A stretch of DNA of 64,000 bases from Bacteroidota bacterium (lineage in GTDB: Bacteria > Bacteroidota > Bacteroidia > Chitinophagales > BACL12). Positions 43,794 through 51,801 of the stretch are shown here, piece by piece. The DNA lies in contig JADJIS010000002.1 in NCBI GenBank assembly GCA_016706865.1, positions 248,001 to 312,000 of the forward strand. Direction: 5' to 3'. Numbering within the stretch: position 1 is the stretch's first letter; each line of letters begins with the position of its first letter. Position numbers and translations under genes: made by a program. The notes under the pieces are model-generated. The model saw nothing but the letters and a program-made list of their open reading frames with translations. It was not told where the DNA came from and searched no databases.

Positions 43794-45191
43794 ATGAGTT
43801 GTGCAGGATGTTCAGTTGGTTCCAATACCGGAACCCCTACGGGATGCAAGAGTAACGGGCATTGTGCCACCGGAGGATGTAATAAATTAAATACTTACGA
43901 TTGGTTGCGTTTTCTCCCTGTTCCTGTAGGGCAGGAGTGCAATGTGCACGAAATAAGCTTCAAGAATGGAATACGCAAAGGCTTTTACGCCAATAAAAAT
44001 AAAATAGATGTGATGACCGGCGACATGGTTTGTGTGGAGACGGATAGTGGTTTTGATGTGGGCAGGATCTCTCTCTCCGGTGAATTGGTGAAATTGCAGA
44101 TGAAAAAACGCAAGGTAAATGCCGACAGTCAGTTTTTACCCATTTTGCGCAAAGCAACCGAAACCGATGTTCAAAAGATGATGGAAGGTCGCGCTATGGA
44201 AGGTGCCACCATGCTTAAAGCGAGAAAATTTGCCAGGGAACTGAACCTCGACATGAAAATAGGGGAAGTGGAATATCAGGGTGATAAAAGAAAAGCTACT
44301 TTTTATTATATCGCCGACGATAGAGTGGATTTCAGGGAATTGATAAAATTATATGCCAAGGAATTTCGTGTTAAAGTAGAGATGCGTCAGATAGGTGCTC
44401 GCCAGGAAGCGGGAAAAATTGGAGGATTAGGGTCTTGTGGCCGCGAATTGTGTTGTTCAACCTGGCTTACTGATTTTAAATCTGTTGGAACAAATGCTGC
44501 GCGATATCAGAACCTCAGTATCAATCAATCAAAATTATCCGGTCAGTGCGGCCGATTAAAATGTTGTTTGAATTATGAATTGGATACCTACATGGATGCA
44601 TTACACGAATTTCCGAAAGATGCAGATTTTTTAAAGACCGAAAATGGAGATGCGCGTTTGGTGAAAACGGATATCTTCAAAAAATTAATGGTTTACGAAT
44701 ATAGTGATGCAAGTAAACAATATGCATTAACCATTGATAAAGTAAAAGAAATTCGCGCCATGAATGTGGAGGGTAAAAAACCCGATCATTTGGAAGGATT
44801 AAAAGTAGAAGCTGAACCGGCAAAAAAGGAAGTGGATTATATTAATGTTATTGAACATGTGAGTTTAAAAACAATTGAAAAAGCAGGAAAGAAAAATAAA
44901 AATCCGAATCAGCGCAACCCGAATCAAAGAAATCCAAACCAGAAAAATCCAAATCAAAGACCACAAAATCCGAGGCCGCAAAATCAACAGGATAATAATC
45001 CAAACAGAAATAAAAAACCTGAGGACAGAATAAATCCGAATCGCGAAAACAGAAACCCGAATAGAGATAATCGAAATAACCCTAATCGAGATAACAGAAA
45101 CAACCCTAATCGCAACAACAGGAATAATCCGAACAGGGACAATAGAAATAATCCTAATAACAGAGATAATAATCCAGACGATAAAAAATAA
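43794..45191 (+). CDS. ricT: RicT/YaaT (PSP1 domain) protein with Asn/Pro/Arg-rich tail
   Basis: A 465-residue protein. A Cys-rich N-terminal extension (about 1-32; MSCAGCSVGSNTGTPTGC...) is followed by the PSP1/YaaT domain (about 35-300). Fe-S-associated cysteines are in GSCGRELCCSTW and CGRLKCCLNYELDTY. From about residue 365 the tail is low-complexity, built of NPNQRNPNQ and RDNRNNPNR units. In Bacillus RicT is part of an Fe-S complex affecting RNA processing and development; the Bacteroidota role is undefined. It is 12 bases after holB and 6 before gldH. Confidence 0.87.
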   Translation: MSCAGCSVGSNTGTPTGCKSNGHCATGGCNKLNTYDWLRFLPVPVGQECNVHEISFKNGIRKGFYANKNKIDVMTGDMVCVETDSGFDVGRISLSGELVKLQMKKRKVNADSQFLPILRKATETDVQKMMEGRAMEGATMLKARKFARELNLDMKIGEVEYQGDKRKATFYYIADDRVDFRELIKLYAKEFRVKVEMRQIGARQEAGKIGGLGSCGRELCCSTWLTDFKSVGTNAARYQNLSINQSKLSGQCGRLKCCLNYELDTYMDALHEFPKDADFLKTENGDARLVKTDIFKKLMVYEYSDASKQYALTIDKVKEIRAMNVEGKKPDHLEGLKVEAEPAKKEVDYINVIEHVSLKTIEKAGKKNKNPNQRNPNQRNPNQKNPNQRPQNPRPQNQQDNNPNRNKKPEDRINPNRENRNPNRDNRNNPNRDNRNNPNRNNRNNPNRDNRNNPNNRDNNPDDKK

Positions 45192-45197
45192 TTTGTT

Positions 45198-45683
45198 TTG
45201 AAAAATGTTTTCCTAATTTATTGTTTATTATTTACCGCAATATTTTTTTCAGCTTGCGAGAAGTCGCGTGTTTTTGATAAAAATATTTCGCTGGAAAAAG
45301 AGGGATGGTTCTATGGGGAAAAGGAAAATTTTGAAGTATCCATTTTGGATACCAATACCACGTATAATTTATATATTAATGTTCGCCATACAGATGAATA
45401 TCCTTATAATAATTTGTGGGTGAATATGACCACAGTTTTTCCGGATAGTACTGTTCAGGAAAATAAGGTAAGTGTTGTTTTATCTGAATCAAATGGCGAG
45501 TGGATCGGTACTTGTGTTGACGGTATTTGTTATAATTCAGTACTTGTTCAAAGTAATTTTTTACTCAATCAAAAAGGCAAATACACCATTTCTCTCGAAC
45601 AGGATATGCGCATGAATCCGCTTCCTTTTGTTTTAAGTATTGGGGTGAAGTTGGAGAAGTTTGGGATCAGCACGGATCAATAA
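45198..45683 (+). CDS. gldH: Gliding motility lipoprotein GldH
   Basis: A 161-residue lipoprotein starting at TTG (45198), which gives the complete signal MKNVFLIYCLLFTAIFFSAC with the lipidated Cys at 20. The mature sequence is typical GldH (SRVFDKNISLEKEGW, LYINVRHTDEYPYNNLWVNMTT, YTISLEQDMRMNPLPFVLSIGVKLEK). It is required for gliding in Flavobacterium and usually lies with ricT/holB. Outer-membrane or periplasmic lipoprotein. Presence suggests T9SS/gliding machinery elsewhere in the genome, consistent with the many T9SS cargo proteins here. Confidence 0.9.
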   Translation: MKNVFLIYCLLFTAIFFSACEKSRVFDKNISLEKEGWFYGEKENFEVSILDTNTTYNLYINVRHTDEYPYNNLWVNMTTVFPDSTVQENKVSVVLSESNGEWIGTCVDGICYNSVLVQSNFLLNQKGKYTISLEQDMRMNPLPFVLSIGVKLEKFGISTDQ

Positions 45684-45688
45684 TTGAA

Positions 45689-46189
45689 ATGGATTTTAAA
45701 TCAAACTACAACTATTTGATCCTTATTTTACGATTGTTTGCTTCTCTTTTTGGATTTTTTATGATCGTAATTGTAGTCTTGCTCATAAATAGCGATTACA
45801 TGGATTTTGATTCGTCATATTCAAACGAAATTATTGGTTTACTCGCAGGAATGTTTTTATTACTTTATTTGCCATATCAATTTGGAAAACCTCTTTTTAC
45901 ACAACGAAATAATTTGATCTTTGAAGGTGGAGATTTGAAAATTATTGACGTTTTAACAAAGGATGTCACAAAGTTTAGAAAACATGAAATAACAGGATTT
46001 TATACCGACAAACAATCAACCGGTATTTATGATTTTAAAACGATAATTTTAGTTTTTAAAAAAAGGCCGGATATAAAATTGCCTCAATTTTTATATTGGA
46101 ACTTCAAGGATATTCAATCTGCATTAGAATCAAATGGAATCGAGAAAATTGTATATGCCCATTCAAAGAAAAACGAATTAAATAAATAG
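45689..46189 (+). CDS. Small membrane protein of unknown function
   Basis: A 166-residue protein with two N-terminal membrane helices (about 9-36 and 49-66). A C-terminal soluble domain resembles a short bacterial PH-like fold (LIFEGGDLKIIDVLTKDVTKFRKHEITGFYTD..., about 80-155). I do not recognise a named family. It follows gldH by 5 bases and probably shares its transcript. Confidence 0.75.
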   Translation: MDFKSNYNYLILILRLFASLFGFFMIVIVVLLINSDYMDFDSSYSNEIIGLLAGMFLLLYLPYQFGKPLFTQRNNLIFEGGDLKIIDVLTKDVTKFRKHEITGFYTDKQSTGIYDFKTIILVFKKRPDIKLPQFLYWNFKDIQSALESNGIEKIVYAHSKKNELNK

Positions 46190-46424
46190 CAAGTACTTCA
46201 TTCTTTCATTCCTTCATTCCTTTCTTTTTTTTATCCTTTTTTAATCCGCTCTATCCGCGTCATCGGCGCCAGTCCGCCCACCGGCGGGTTCCCTTTTTAT
46301 TCTTTCATTCCTTCATTCTTTTCTTCCCTTCCCTCAGACCTGCACAGGTTTCCAAAACCTGTGAGGTCGTCGTGCCTTCATTCTTTCATTCTTTCATTCC
46401 TTCATTTTTCATTTCCCCCTTTGT
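46190..46424. repeat. TTCATTCC word repeat with two embedded dispersed elements
   Basis: TTCATTCC/TTCATTCT words fill most of the stretch. Embedded are an inverted variant of the GATGACGCGGAT repeat (46236-46305, with the GC-rich CGCCAGTCCGCCCACCGG insert also seen reversed at 2558) and a near-perfect inverted repeat GACCTGCACAGGTTT / AAACCTGTGAGGTC (46337-46351 with 46355-46368) matching the element at 19374-19404. The same TTCATTCC words reappear at 47982-48020, after the ATPase gene. Confidence 0.75.
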
Positions 46425-46516
46425 GTCAAATAAGACATAAATTTTGATGAAAATGTCTTAAATGACCAAAAATAGTCAAATAAGGTTGTTAAAATGACCT
46501 TATTTGACTATTTTTG
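46425..46516. promoter_or_regulatory. Double inverted-repeat control region upstream of the DUF4143 ATPase
   Basis: Two inverted repeats sit side by side 16-110 bases before the ATPase start. The inner one is perfect over 20 positions: 46467-46486 pairs with 46497-46516 around a 10-base loop (core GTCAAATAAG / CTTATTTGAC). The outer one, 46425-46438 with 46453-46466, pairs at 12 of 14 positions (GTCAAATAAGACAT / ATGTCTTAAATGAC). GTCAAATAAG therefore occurs as four half-sites alternating in orientation. Suits an operator or attenuator; which one cannot be decided from sequence alone. Confidence 0.6.
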
Positions 46517-46532
46517 TGCTAATAAGTAATAT

Positions 46533-47960
46533 ATGGCATTATTTCCTTTTTCTGAGGAGCAGATCATCAGCAGACTACAATCTGATAACCCGTGGTGGGT
46601 GAATGGTGCTTTGGACGACTTTTATGAGGCGTTTGAGCCGAGATTGTATTTTAATATATTTTACCCCTTGGTAAAAACAACTTCTGTGAATAGGGCAACC
46701 GTTCTGATGGGTCCCCGAAGAGTTGGAAAAACAGTGATGATATATCACAGCATTAAAAAATTGATAGAGGAAGGCGTGTCGCCCCAAAAAATTTTGTATG
46801 CTTCCATTGAGACTCCCATTTATAATAATATTTCGCCGGAATATCTTTTTACGTTGGCTAAAAAAGCATCGGGTGATCTGGTATCTGAAGGCTGGTATAT
46901 TTTTTTTGATGAGATACAGTATTTAAAAGATTGGGAAGTTCATTTAAAAAACCTTGTTGATGTATTTAGAAAAACTAAATTTATTGCAAGTGGTTCGGCA
47001 GCCGCTGCATTAAAATTAAAAAGTAATGAAAGTGGTGCGGGAAGATTTACAGATTTTATGTTGCCTCCACTTACTTTTTATGAATATATTCATCTCAAAA
47101 ATTTAACTCCATTAATTAAACCTGATACCATAAACTGGAAAGGAAATATAGCATCATTTTCTTCTGCAACCAACATCTCGGAACTAAATAAATGTTTTGT
47201 GGAGTATGTGAATTTTGGTGGTTATCCGGAAGTTATTTTTAATCAGGAAATTCAGAGTAATCCCGGCAGATATATGCGCGCAGATATTATCGACAAGGTA
47301 TTATTAAGAGATCTTCCGGGTCTGTATGGTATTCAGGATGTACAGGAACTCAATTCGTTGTTCACAACAATTGCGTGGAACAGCGGCCGAGAATGTAGCA
47401 TGGATGAATTGAGTAAAAACAGTGGTGTGAAAAAAAGCACATTGCGACAATATTTATTTTATTTGGAAGCTGCATTTTTAGTGCATATTGTCAAAAGAGT
47501 TGATCAAAAGGCCGGTCGTTTTCAAAGAGAAAATTTCTTTAAAATTTATTTGACGAATCCCAGTTTGAGAAGTGCATTATTTGCACCACTTGGTGCAGAG
47601 GCTGATGGTATGGGTGCGCTTATGGAAACTGCAATATTTAGTCAGTGGATGCAACGCACTTCCTTTATTCCCTATTATGCACGATGGAAAAATGGTGAGG
47701 TTGATCTGATAAATATAAATCGCATAAAAAATAAACCTGATTGGGCAGTGGAAATAAAATGGAGTAATCGTTTTTTTGAAGCTCCTAACGAATTGAGAAG
47801 TCTTGTTACCTTTTGTAAAGAAAATAATTTATCTCAGGCTTTAGCCACAACTATAGATAAAACCGGAATTAAAGAACACAATGGAATTCAAATTCAATTT
47901 ATACCCGCTTCTGTATATGCGTATAATGTTGGAAAAAATACGATAGAAGGTTTGAATTAA
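46533..47960 (+). CDS. AAA ATPase with DUF4143 C-terminal domain
   Basis: A 475-residue protein. The AAA_14 N-domain has Walker A MGPRRVGKT (about residues 58-66) and Walker B WYIFFDEIQYLKDW. A winged-helix segment (MDELSKNSGVKKSTLRQYLFYLEAAFLV, about 295-322) and DUF4143 with a PD-(D/E)XK-like strand (GEVDLIN...WAVEIKWSNR, about 390-412) follow. The family is widespread, often horizontally mobile, and its function is unknown. The start ATG lies 16 bases after a 20-bp perfect inverted repeat, suggesting dedicated regulation. It is flanked on both sides by the same TTCATTCC word repeat (46190-46424 and 47982-48020), as though inserted with them. Confidence 0.9.
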   Translation: MALFPFSEEQIISRLQSDNPWWVNGALDDFYEAFEPRLYFNIFYPLVKTTSVNRATVLMGPRRVGKTVMIYHSIKKLIEEGVSPQKILYASIETPIYNNISPEYLFTLAKKASGDLVSEGWYIFFDEIQYLKDWEVHLKNLVDVFRKTKFIASGSAAAALKLKSNESGAGRFTDFMLPPLTFYEYIHLKNLTPLIKPDTINWKGNIASFSSATNISELNKCFVEYVNFGGYPEVIFNQEIQSNPGRYMRADIIDKVLLRDLPGLYGIQDVQELNSLFTTIAWNSGRECSMDELSKNSGVKKSTLRQYLFYLEAAFLVHIVKRVDQKAGRFQRENFFKIYLTNPSLRSALFAPLGAEADGMGALMETAIFSQWMQRTSFIPYYARWKNGEVDLININRIKNKPDWAVEIKWSNRFFEAPNELRSLVTFCKENNLSQALATTIDKTGIKEHNGIQIQFIPASVYAYNVGKNTIEGLN

Positions 47961-48021
47961 ATCTTAAATTGAAAATTTAACTGTCATTCCTTCATTCCTT
48001 CATTCTTTCATTCCTTCATTT

Positions 48022-48789
48022 TCAACTCCATTTCATCTCCAAAACCTGAGGGCAATGATCACTATGCATTGCATCGGGATATATTTTTGCTCCAACAAGA
48101 TCTTTGCTTAAATTTTCGGTAACTGCTATATAATCAATTCTCCATCCTTTATTATTTGCGCGGGCATTTGCACGGTAACTCCACCAAGTATATTGATGTG
48201 GATCTTTATTAAAAAAGCGAAGGCTGTCGATATAACCGGAACCGTAAAAGGTATCCATCCACGCGCGTTCTTCCGGCAAAAATCCGGAACTGTTTTTATT
48301 CCCTTTAGGATCGTGTATATCCAATGGTGTATGTGCAATATTATAATCGCCGCAAACAATTAATTTTTTTCTTTCTTTTTGCACCTCTTTTAAATGTGAA
48401 GAAATATAATCGAGGAATTTATATTTTACTCCTTGTCGTAAATCGCCGGTTGTTCCCGAAGGAAAATAAATGGAATACACACTTTTATCTCCGTAATCGG
48501 CACGAATAACCCTGCCCTCACAATCGTAATCATTATTTCCACATCCTATCACAACATTATCGGGTTTTATTTTAGAAAAAATAGCAACACCGCTATATCC
48601 TTTTTTTTGTGCCGGATGCCAGTAATGGTGATATCCCATTTGGTCAAAAAGTGTAACATCCAACTGACCAGGCTCTGCCTTTAATTCCTGCACACAAATG
48701 ATATCAAAAGCGTGTTCGCGAACCCAGTCGAGCCATCCGCGATTCATGGCAGCGCGAATTCCATTAAGATTATAAGTTATGATCTTCAT
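48022..48789 (-). CDS. xth: Exodeoxyribonuclease III
   Basis: A 255-residue Mg2+-dependent AP endonuclease/exonuclease of base-excision repair. Motifs: NLNGIRAAMNRGWLDWV (N7 and N-terminal core), CVQELKAEPGQLD (catalytic Glu near 36), CGDYNIAHTPLDIHDPK (Asp/Asn near 150), RIDYIAVT and the terminal SDHCPQVLEM (Asp-His). Length and spacing match ExoIII/ExoA. The ATG at 48789 is the natural start. It is divergent from the first sulfatase gene across 78 bases. Confidence 0.94.
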   Translation of the reverse strand: MKIITYNLNGIRAAMNRGWLDWVREHAFDIICVQELKAEPGQLDVTLFDQMGYHHYWHPAQKKGYSGVAIFSKIKPDNVVIGCGNNDYDCEGRVIRADYGDKSVYSIYFPSGTTGDLRQGVKYKFLDYISSHLKEVQKERKKLIVCGDYNIAHTPLDIHDPKGNKNSSGFLPEERAWMDTFYGSGYIDSLRFFNKDPHQYTWWSYRANARANNKGWRIDYIAVTENLSKDLVGAKIYPDAMHSDHCPQVLEMKWS

Positions 48790-48817
48790 TTTTAATTTTT
48801 TATGTGATTTAGATAAG

Positions 48818-48849
48818 ATTGTAAAAGTAAACAGGACTTGTTATATTCG
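48818..48849 (+). promoter_or_regulatory. Possible promoter of the first sulfatase gene
   Basis: ATTG at 48818-48821, a 20-base gap and TATATTCG (one mismatch to TAnnTTTG) at 48842-48849, 18 bases before the start codon. Weak because of the mismatch. Confidence 0.35.
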
Positions 48850-48867
48850 CCATGAAATAACACACAA

Positions 48868-51396
48868 ATGCTGAAAAATCTAACCTTTTTTGTCCTGTTA
48901 ACAGGTATAAACCTCTTAACATTTGCGCAAACTCCCGCACAACCTTACATCATTTTAATTACCATGGATGATATGAATACCATGATGGAAGGATATGAAT
49001 ATTTTCCGCAGGCTAATACACCCAATCTCAATACTTTAATCCAAAATGGTACTGTATTTACCAATGCCAATTGTTCTTCTCCTAAATGTGCGCCATCAAG
49101 AACATCTATCGTAACAGGAAAAGATGTTTTATATACTCAGGTGTACGATAATACAAGTTATGCATGTTATAATTTTCGAAAAAACTTCCAGGTGGCCGAT
49201 GGAAATGGTGAGGTTTACACCTTGCCTGGATATTTAAAAGACATCGGCGATTATTATACATATACTATTGGAAAAGTATTTCATTGTTATGAAGCTTTTT
49301 CAGATTACGATTCCATCACTCCGAATCCTTGTTTAAAATCCCTTTCATGGAATAATGCCTTTGTTTACGTAGAAGATGATATTATAAATCCAATTGGTAA
49401 TGATGTAAACGAAGGCATTTTTACATTAAAATGGGCAAGGCTTGATGATACTTTAATTGATTACATGGAAGACGATGTGAGTGTGGATGCCGCTATTGAA
49501 TTTATTGATGATTTTGCTGCGTTCGGAACGGATGTTACATGCGGTAATCCTTTTTTCCTCGGATTGGGTATTAAAAAACCACACGCAAATTTTTATGTTC
49601 CCGAAAGTTTTTTCAATGATGATTATGTTGGGGATATTTATGCAGAACCGTTTAATAAGCCGTATAATGAACCATATAACGCATTTCCGTATAACGGACT
49701 TGTTATGCCACCACAACCGGATCCGCGTTGGGTTGATTATGATTCGTTGGGATATATGGGTCAATTATTTGCATCAGATAACGAGGCAGAACTTTTTGAT
49801 GAATATGGAGAAAGTTTAATTACTCTTCCGGAAATTGAAGAAGGAATTAGTGATGCAGAAAGAATGGAAATAATAAATGAGACGGAAAGAGCGAATGCAA
49901 TTTTGGCATATATAGCAGGTATTAATTTTTTGGATTATGAATTAGGAAGATTTTTAACTGCGCTGCAATCACATCCTGAAATTTATAATAATTGCGTAAT
50001 TATTCTAACTTCCGATCATGGTTTTTCTCTTGGAACTAAAAGGCATTGGGGTAAATTTTCCATGTGGGAACCCGATGTAAGAGTTCCATTAATATTTACA
50101 GATATGCGCAATCCCGAAGCGCAAACATGTGCCAAAAGTGTTAGCACTCTGGATATTTTTCCAACACTTTTAGACCTACTTGATCTTCCGGAACCCACCT
50201 TTGCTGCAGGTGGAAGATACCTTGATGGACATAGTTTTTTACCACTGGTTAATAATCCGGATCTGATGTGGGAAAAACCATCACTTTCAACCGTTAAATC
50301 AAAAAATCCGGTTGGAATGGTTAATGATGCTTCTTGTTTTCCGCAATATAGTATTCGCAACAACAGATTTAAATATATTAAATACCAAACCAATAATGTT
50401 CCGCCGCTTTTAACTTGCAATGAAGCGGCCAGTATTCGTGAAGAAGAATTATATGATATGGGAGTAAATCGCGAAACAGATCCATACGAATGGAATAATC
50501 TGATAAACGATCCTGCATATGCTCCTGTTGTTAATTATATGCATCAGTTTTTGCCCGACAGTGCATTATATCTCCAAAAAGCATTTATTGTAAATATCGC
50601 CAACGCAGGTACCTTACCATGTTTTTTAAAAAATAACAGCAAGGTAAAATTACAGGCAACTTTATATGATCCGGAAGGAGTTTTACTCACAGGTGCAGGT
50701 TATACTTTTAAATGGACAAATAATTTAACCGCGGCTGTATTTACAGGAAAAAATTATAATTTTAATATGCTTACAGTTCCTCCGGCAGTATATTCGGGCA
50801 GCGATAGAATATTGTTTTATCTTGAGGTAACCGAAACAGCAACCGGCAATCTTGTTGCATTTAATACAAAAACATATTATATAAATAATGCAAATACACC
50901 GGTAGGTGGGTTTACCTTAATAAATGATGTTCCCGCTTTAACAACTTCGATCAACACTTATTCATTATCCGGTAGTTACACAAATACCTATTGGAATTTT
51001 GGAGATGGAAATACATCAGAAGAGTATTTACCCGACACACATTATTATTCTGCACCGGGAATTTATACGGTTACTAATTATATACAGTATGGTAATGGAT
51101 GTTTGAAAAATTATCATCGCACCGCAAATTTATTGCGTGAAGGTTTGCCCGAGTTTGAATGTGTATTATATCCAAATCCTGCAAATACTCAATTAAATAT
51201 TACTTTGCAAAATGATCTGCAGGATGCTCAAATTCAAATATTAAACACCCTGGGTCAGGTAGTATTTAGTGAAACAAAAAATTCTCAGAATAAATTAATA
51301 CAACTTAACATTCAAAATATTCCACCGGGTTCTTATATCCTCGAAATAAGGTCAGAAGAGGTATTCACTCATTCGAAATTCGAAATTGTAAGATGA
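48868..51396 (+). CDS. Secreted sulfatase 1 (iduronate-2-sulfatase-like), PKD and T9SS domains
   Basis: 842 residues. The signal peptide (ending LLTFAQ, about 1-21) is followed by a type I sulfatase catalytic domain (about 25-560). Metal ligands are D34/D35 (TMDDMN). The formylglycine site is C74 in C-A-P-S-R, followed by TSIVTGKD. The substrate-pocket block is GIKKPHANFYVPESFF (about 232-247), and the metal/active-site block SDHGFSLGTKRHW lies near 386. An Ig-like segment (about 570-690; TLPCFL, FKWTNNLTAA), a PKD domain (about 690-765; YWNFGDGNTSEEY) and a T9SS type A sorting domain (about 770-842; VLYPNPANTQLNIT) follow. It resembles iduronate-2-sulfatase (family S1_7-like). It needs a formylglycine-generating enzyme, not encoded here. 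First of at least six tandem copies; a hairpin terminator follows. Confidence 0.9.
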   Translation: MLKNLTFFVLLTGINLLTFAQTPAQPYIILITMDDMNTMMEGYEYFPQANTPNLNTLIQNGTVFTNANCSSPKCAPSRTSIVTGKDVLYTQVYDNTSYACYNFRKNFQVADGNGEVYTLPGYLKDIGDYYTYTIGKVFHCYEAFSDYDSITPNPCLKSLSWNNAFVYVEDDIINPIGNDVNEGIFTLKWARLDDTLIDYMEDDVSVDAAIEFIDDFAAFGTDVTCGNPFFLGLGIKKPHANFYVPESFFNDDYVGDIYAEPFNKPYNEPYNAFPYNGLVMPPQPDPRWVDYDSLGYMGQLFASDNEAELFDEYGESLITLPEIEEGISDAERMEIINETERANAILAYIAGINFLDYELGRFLTALQSHPEIYNNCVIILTSDHGFSLGTKRHWGKFSMWEPDVRVPLIFTDMRNPEAQTCAKSVSTLDIFPTLLDLLDLPEPTFAAGGRYLDGHSFLPLVNNPDLMWEKPSLSTVKSKNPVGMVNDASCFPQYSIRNNRFKYIKYQTNNVPPLLTCNEAASIREEELYDMGVNRETDPYEWNNLINDPAYAPVVNYMHQFLPDSALYLQKAFIVNIANAGTLPCFLKNNSKVKLQATLYDPEGVLLTGAGYTFKWTNNLTAAVFTGKNYNFNMLTVPPAVYSGSDRILFYLEVTETATGNLVAFNTKTYYINNANTPVGGFTLINDVPALTTSINTYSLSGSYTNTYWNFGDGNTSEEYLPDTHYYSAPGIYTVTNYIQYGNGCLKNYHRTANLLREGLPEFECVLYPNPANTQLNITLQNDLQDAQIQILNTLGQVVFSETKNSQNKLIQLNIQNIPPGSYILEIRSEEVFTHSKFEIVR

Positions 51397-51403
51397 TTTT
51401 TAC

Positions 51404-51447
51404 ATTTACAGATATCAGCCAATTACAGGTTGATATCTGTAAATTTT
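51404..51447 (+). terminator. Hairpin terminator after sulfatase 1
   Basis: ATTTACAGATATCA (51404-51417) pairs perfectly with TGATATCTGTAAAT (51431-51444) around a 13-base loop and is followed by a short T run. It lies 7 bases after the stop codon, so sulfatase 1 is probably transcribed apart from the rest. Confidence 0.7.
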
Positions 51448-51801
51448 CACTCTCATTATTTGCCATCTGGCCTGCAAAAATGATCGTAATTCGACATAAT
51501 AATTATGTTCAGAAATCACTTCGCTAACTCATAGGGTCATTTCACATTTAAAACAGGTCAATTCGCATATTTCAGCTTGTGGGGTGGTGAGAGGATGGTA
51601 ATTTTAGTTTATCCAATCCCATGGTATTTTACTCAAAATTGATTCATTTTTTATTCTTTGGCGATACAGTTTTACCTGAATCCAGGTTTCCTGTGCCCTC
51701 TATTTTATCTGATCTTCAGATCCTTAAAAGGCATAAAAATTATTTATTATTTGATTTCTATGTGACATTTTTCTATATCAAAACACACAAACACACACAA
51801 C
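51448..51801. other. Gap between sulfatases 1 and 2
   Basis: AT-rich, with no gene or repeat recognised. An ACACACAAACACACACAAC run lies just before the start of sulfatase 2. It presumably holds the promoter of the second transcription unit, but no clear TAnnTTTG box was found. Confidence 0.4.
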
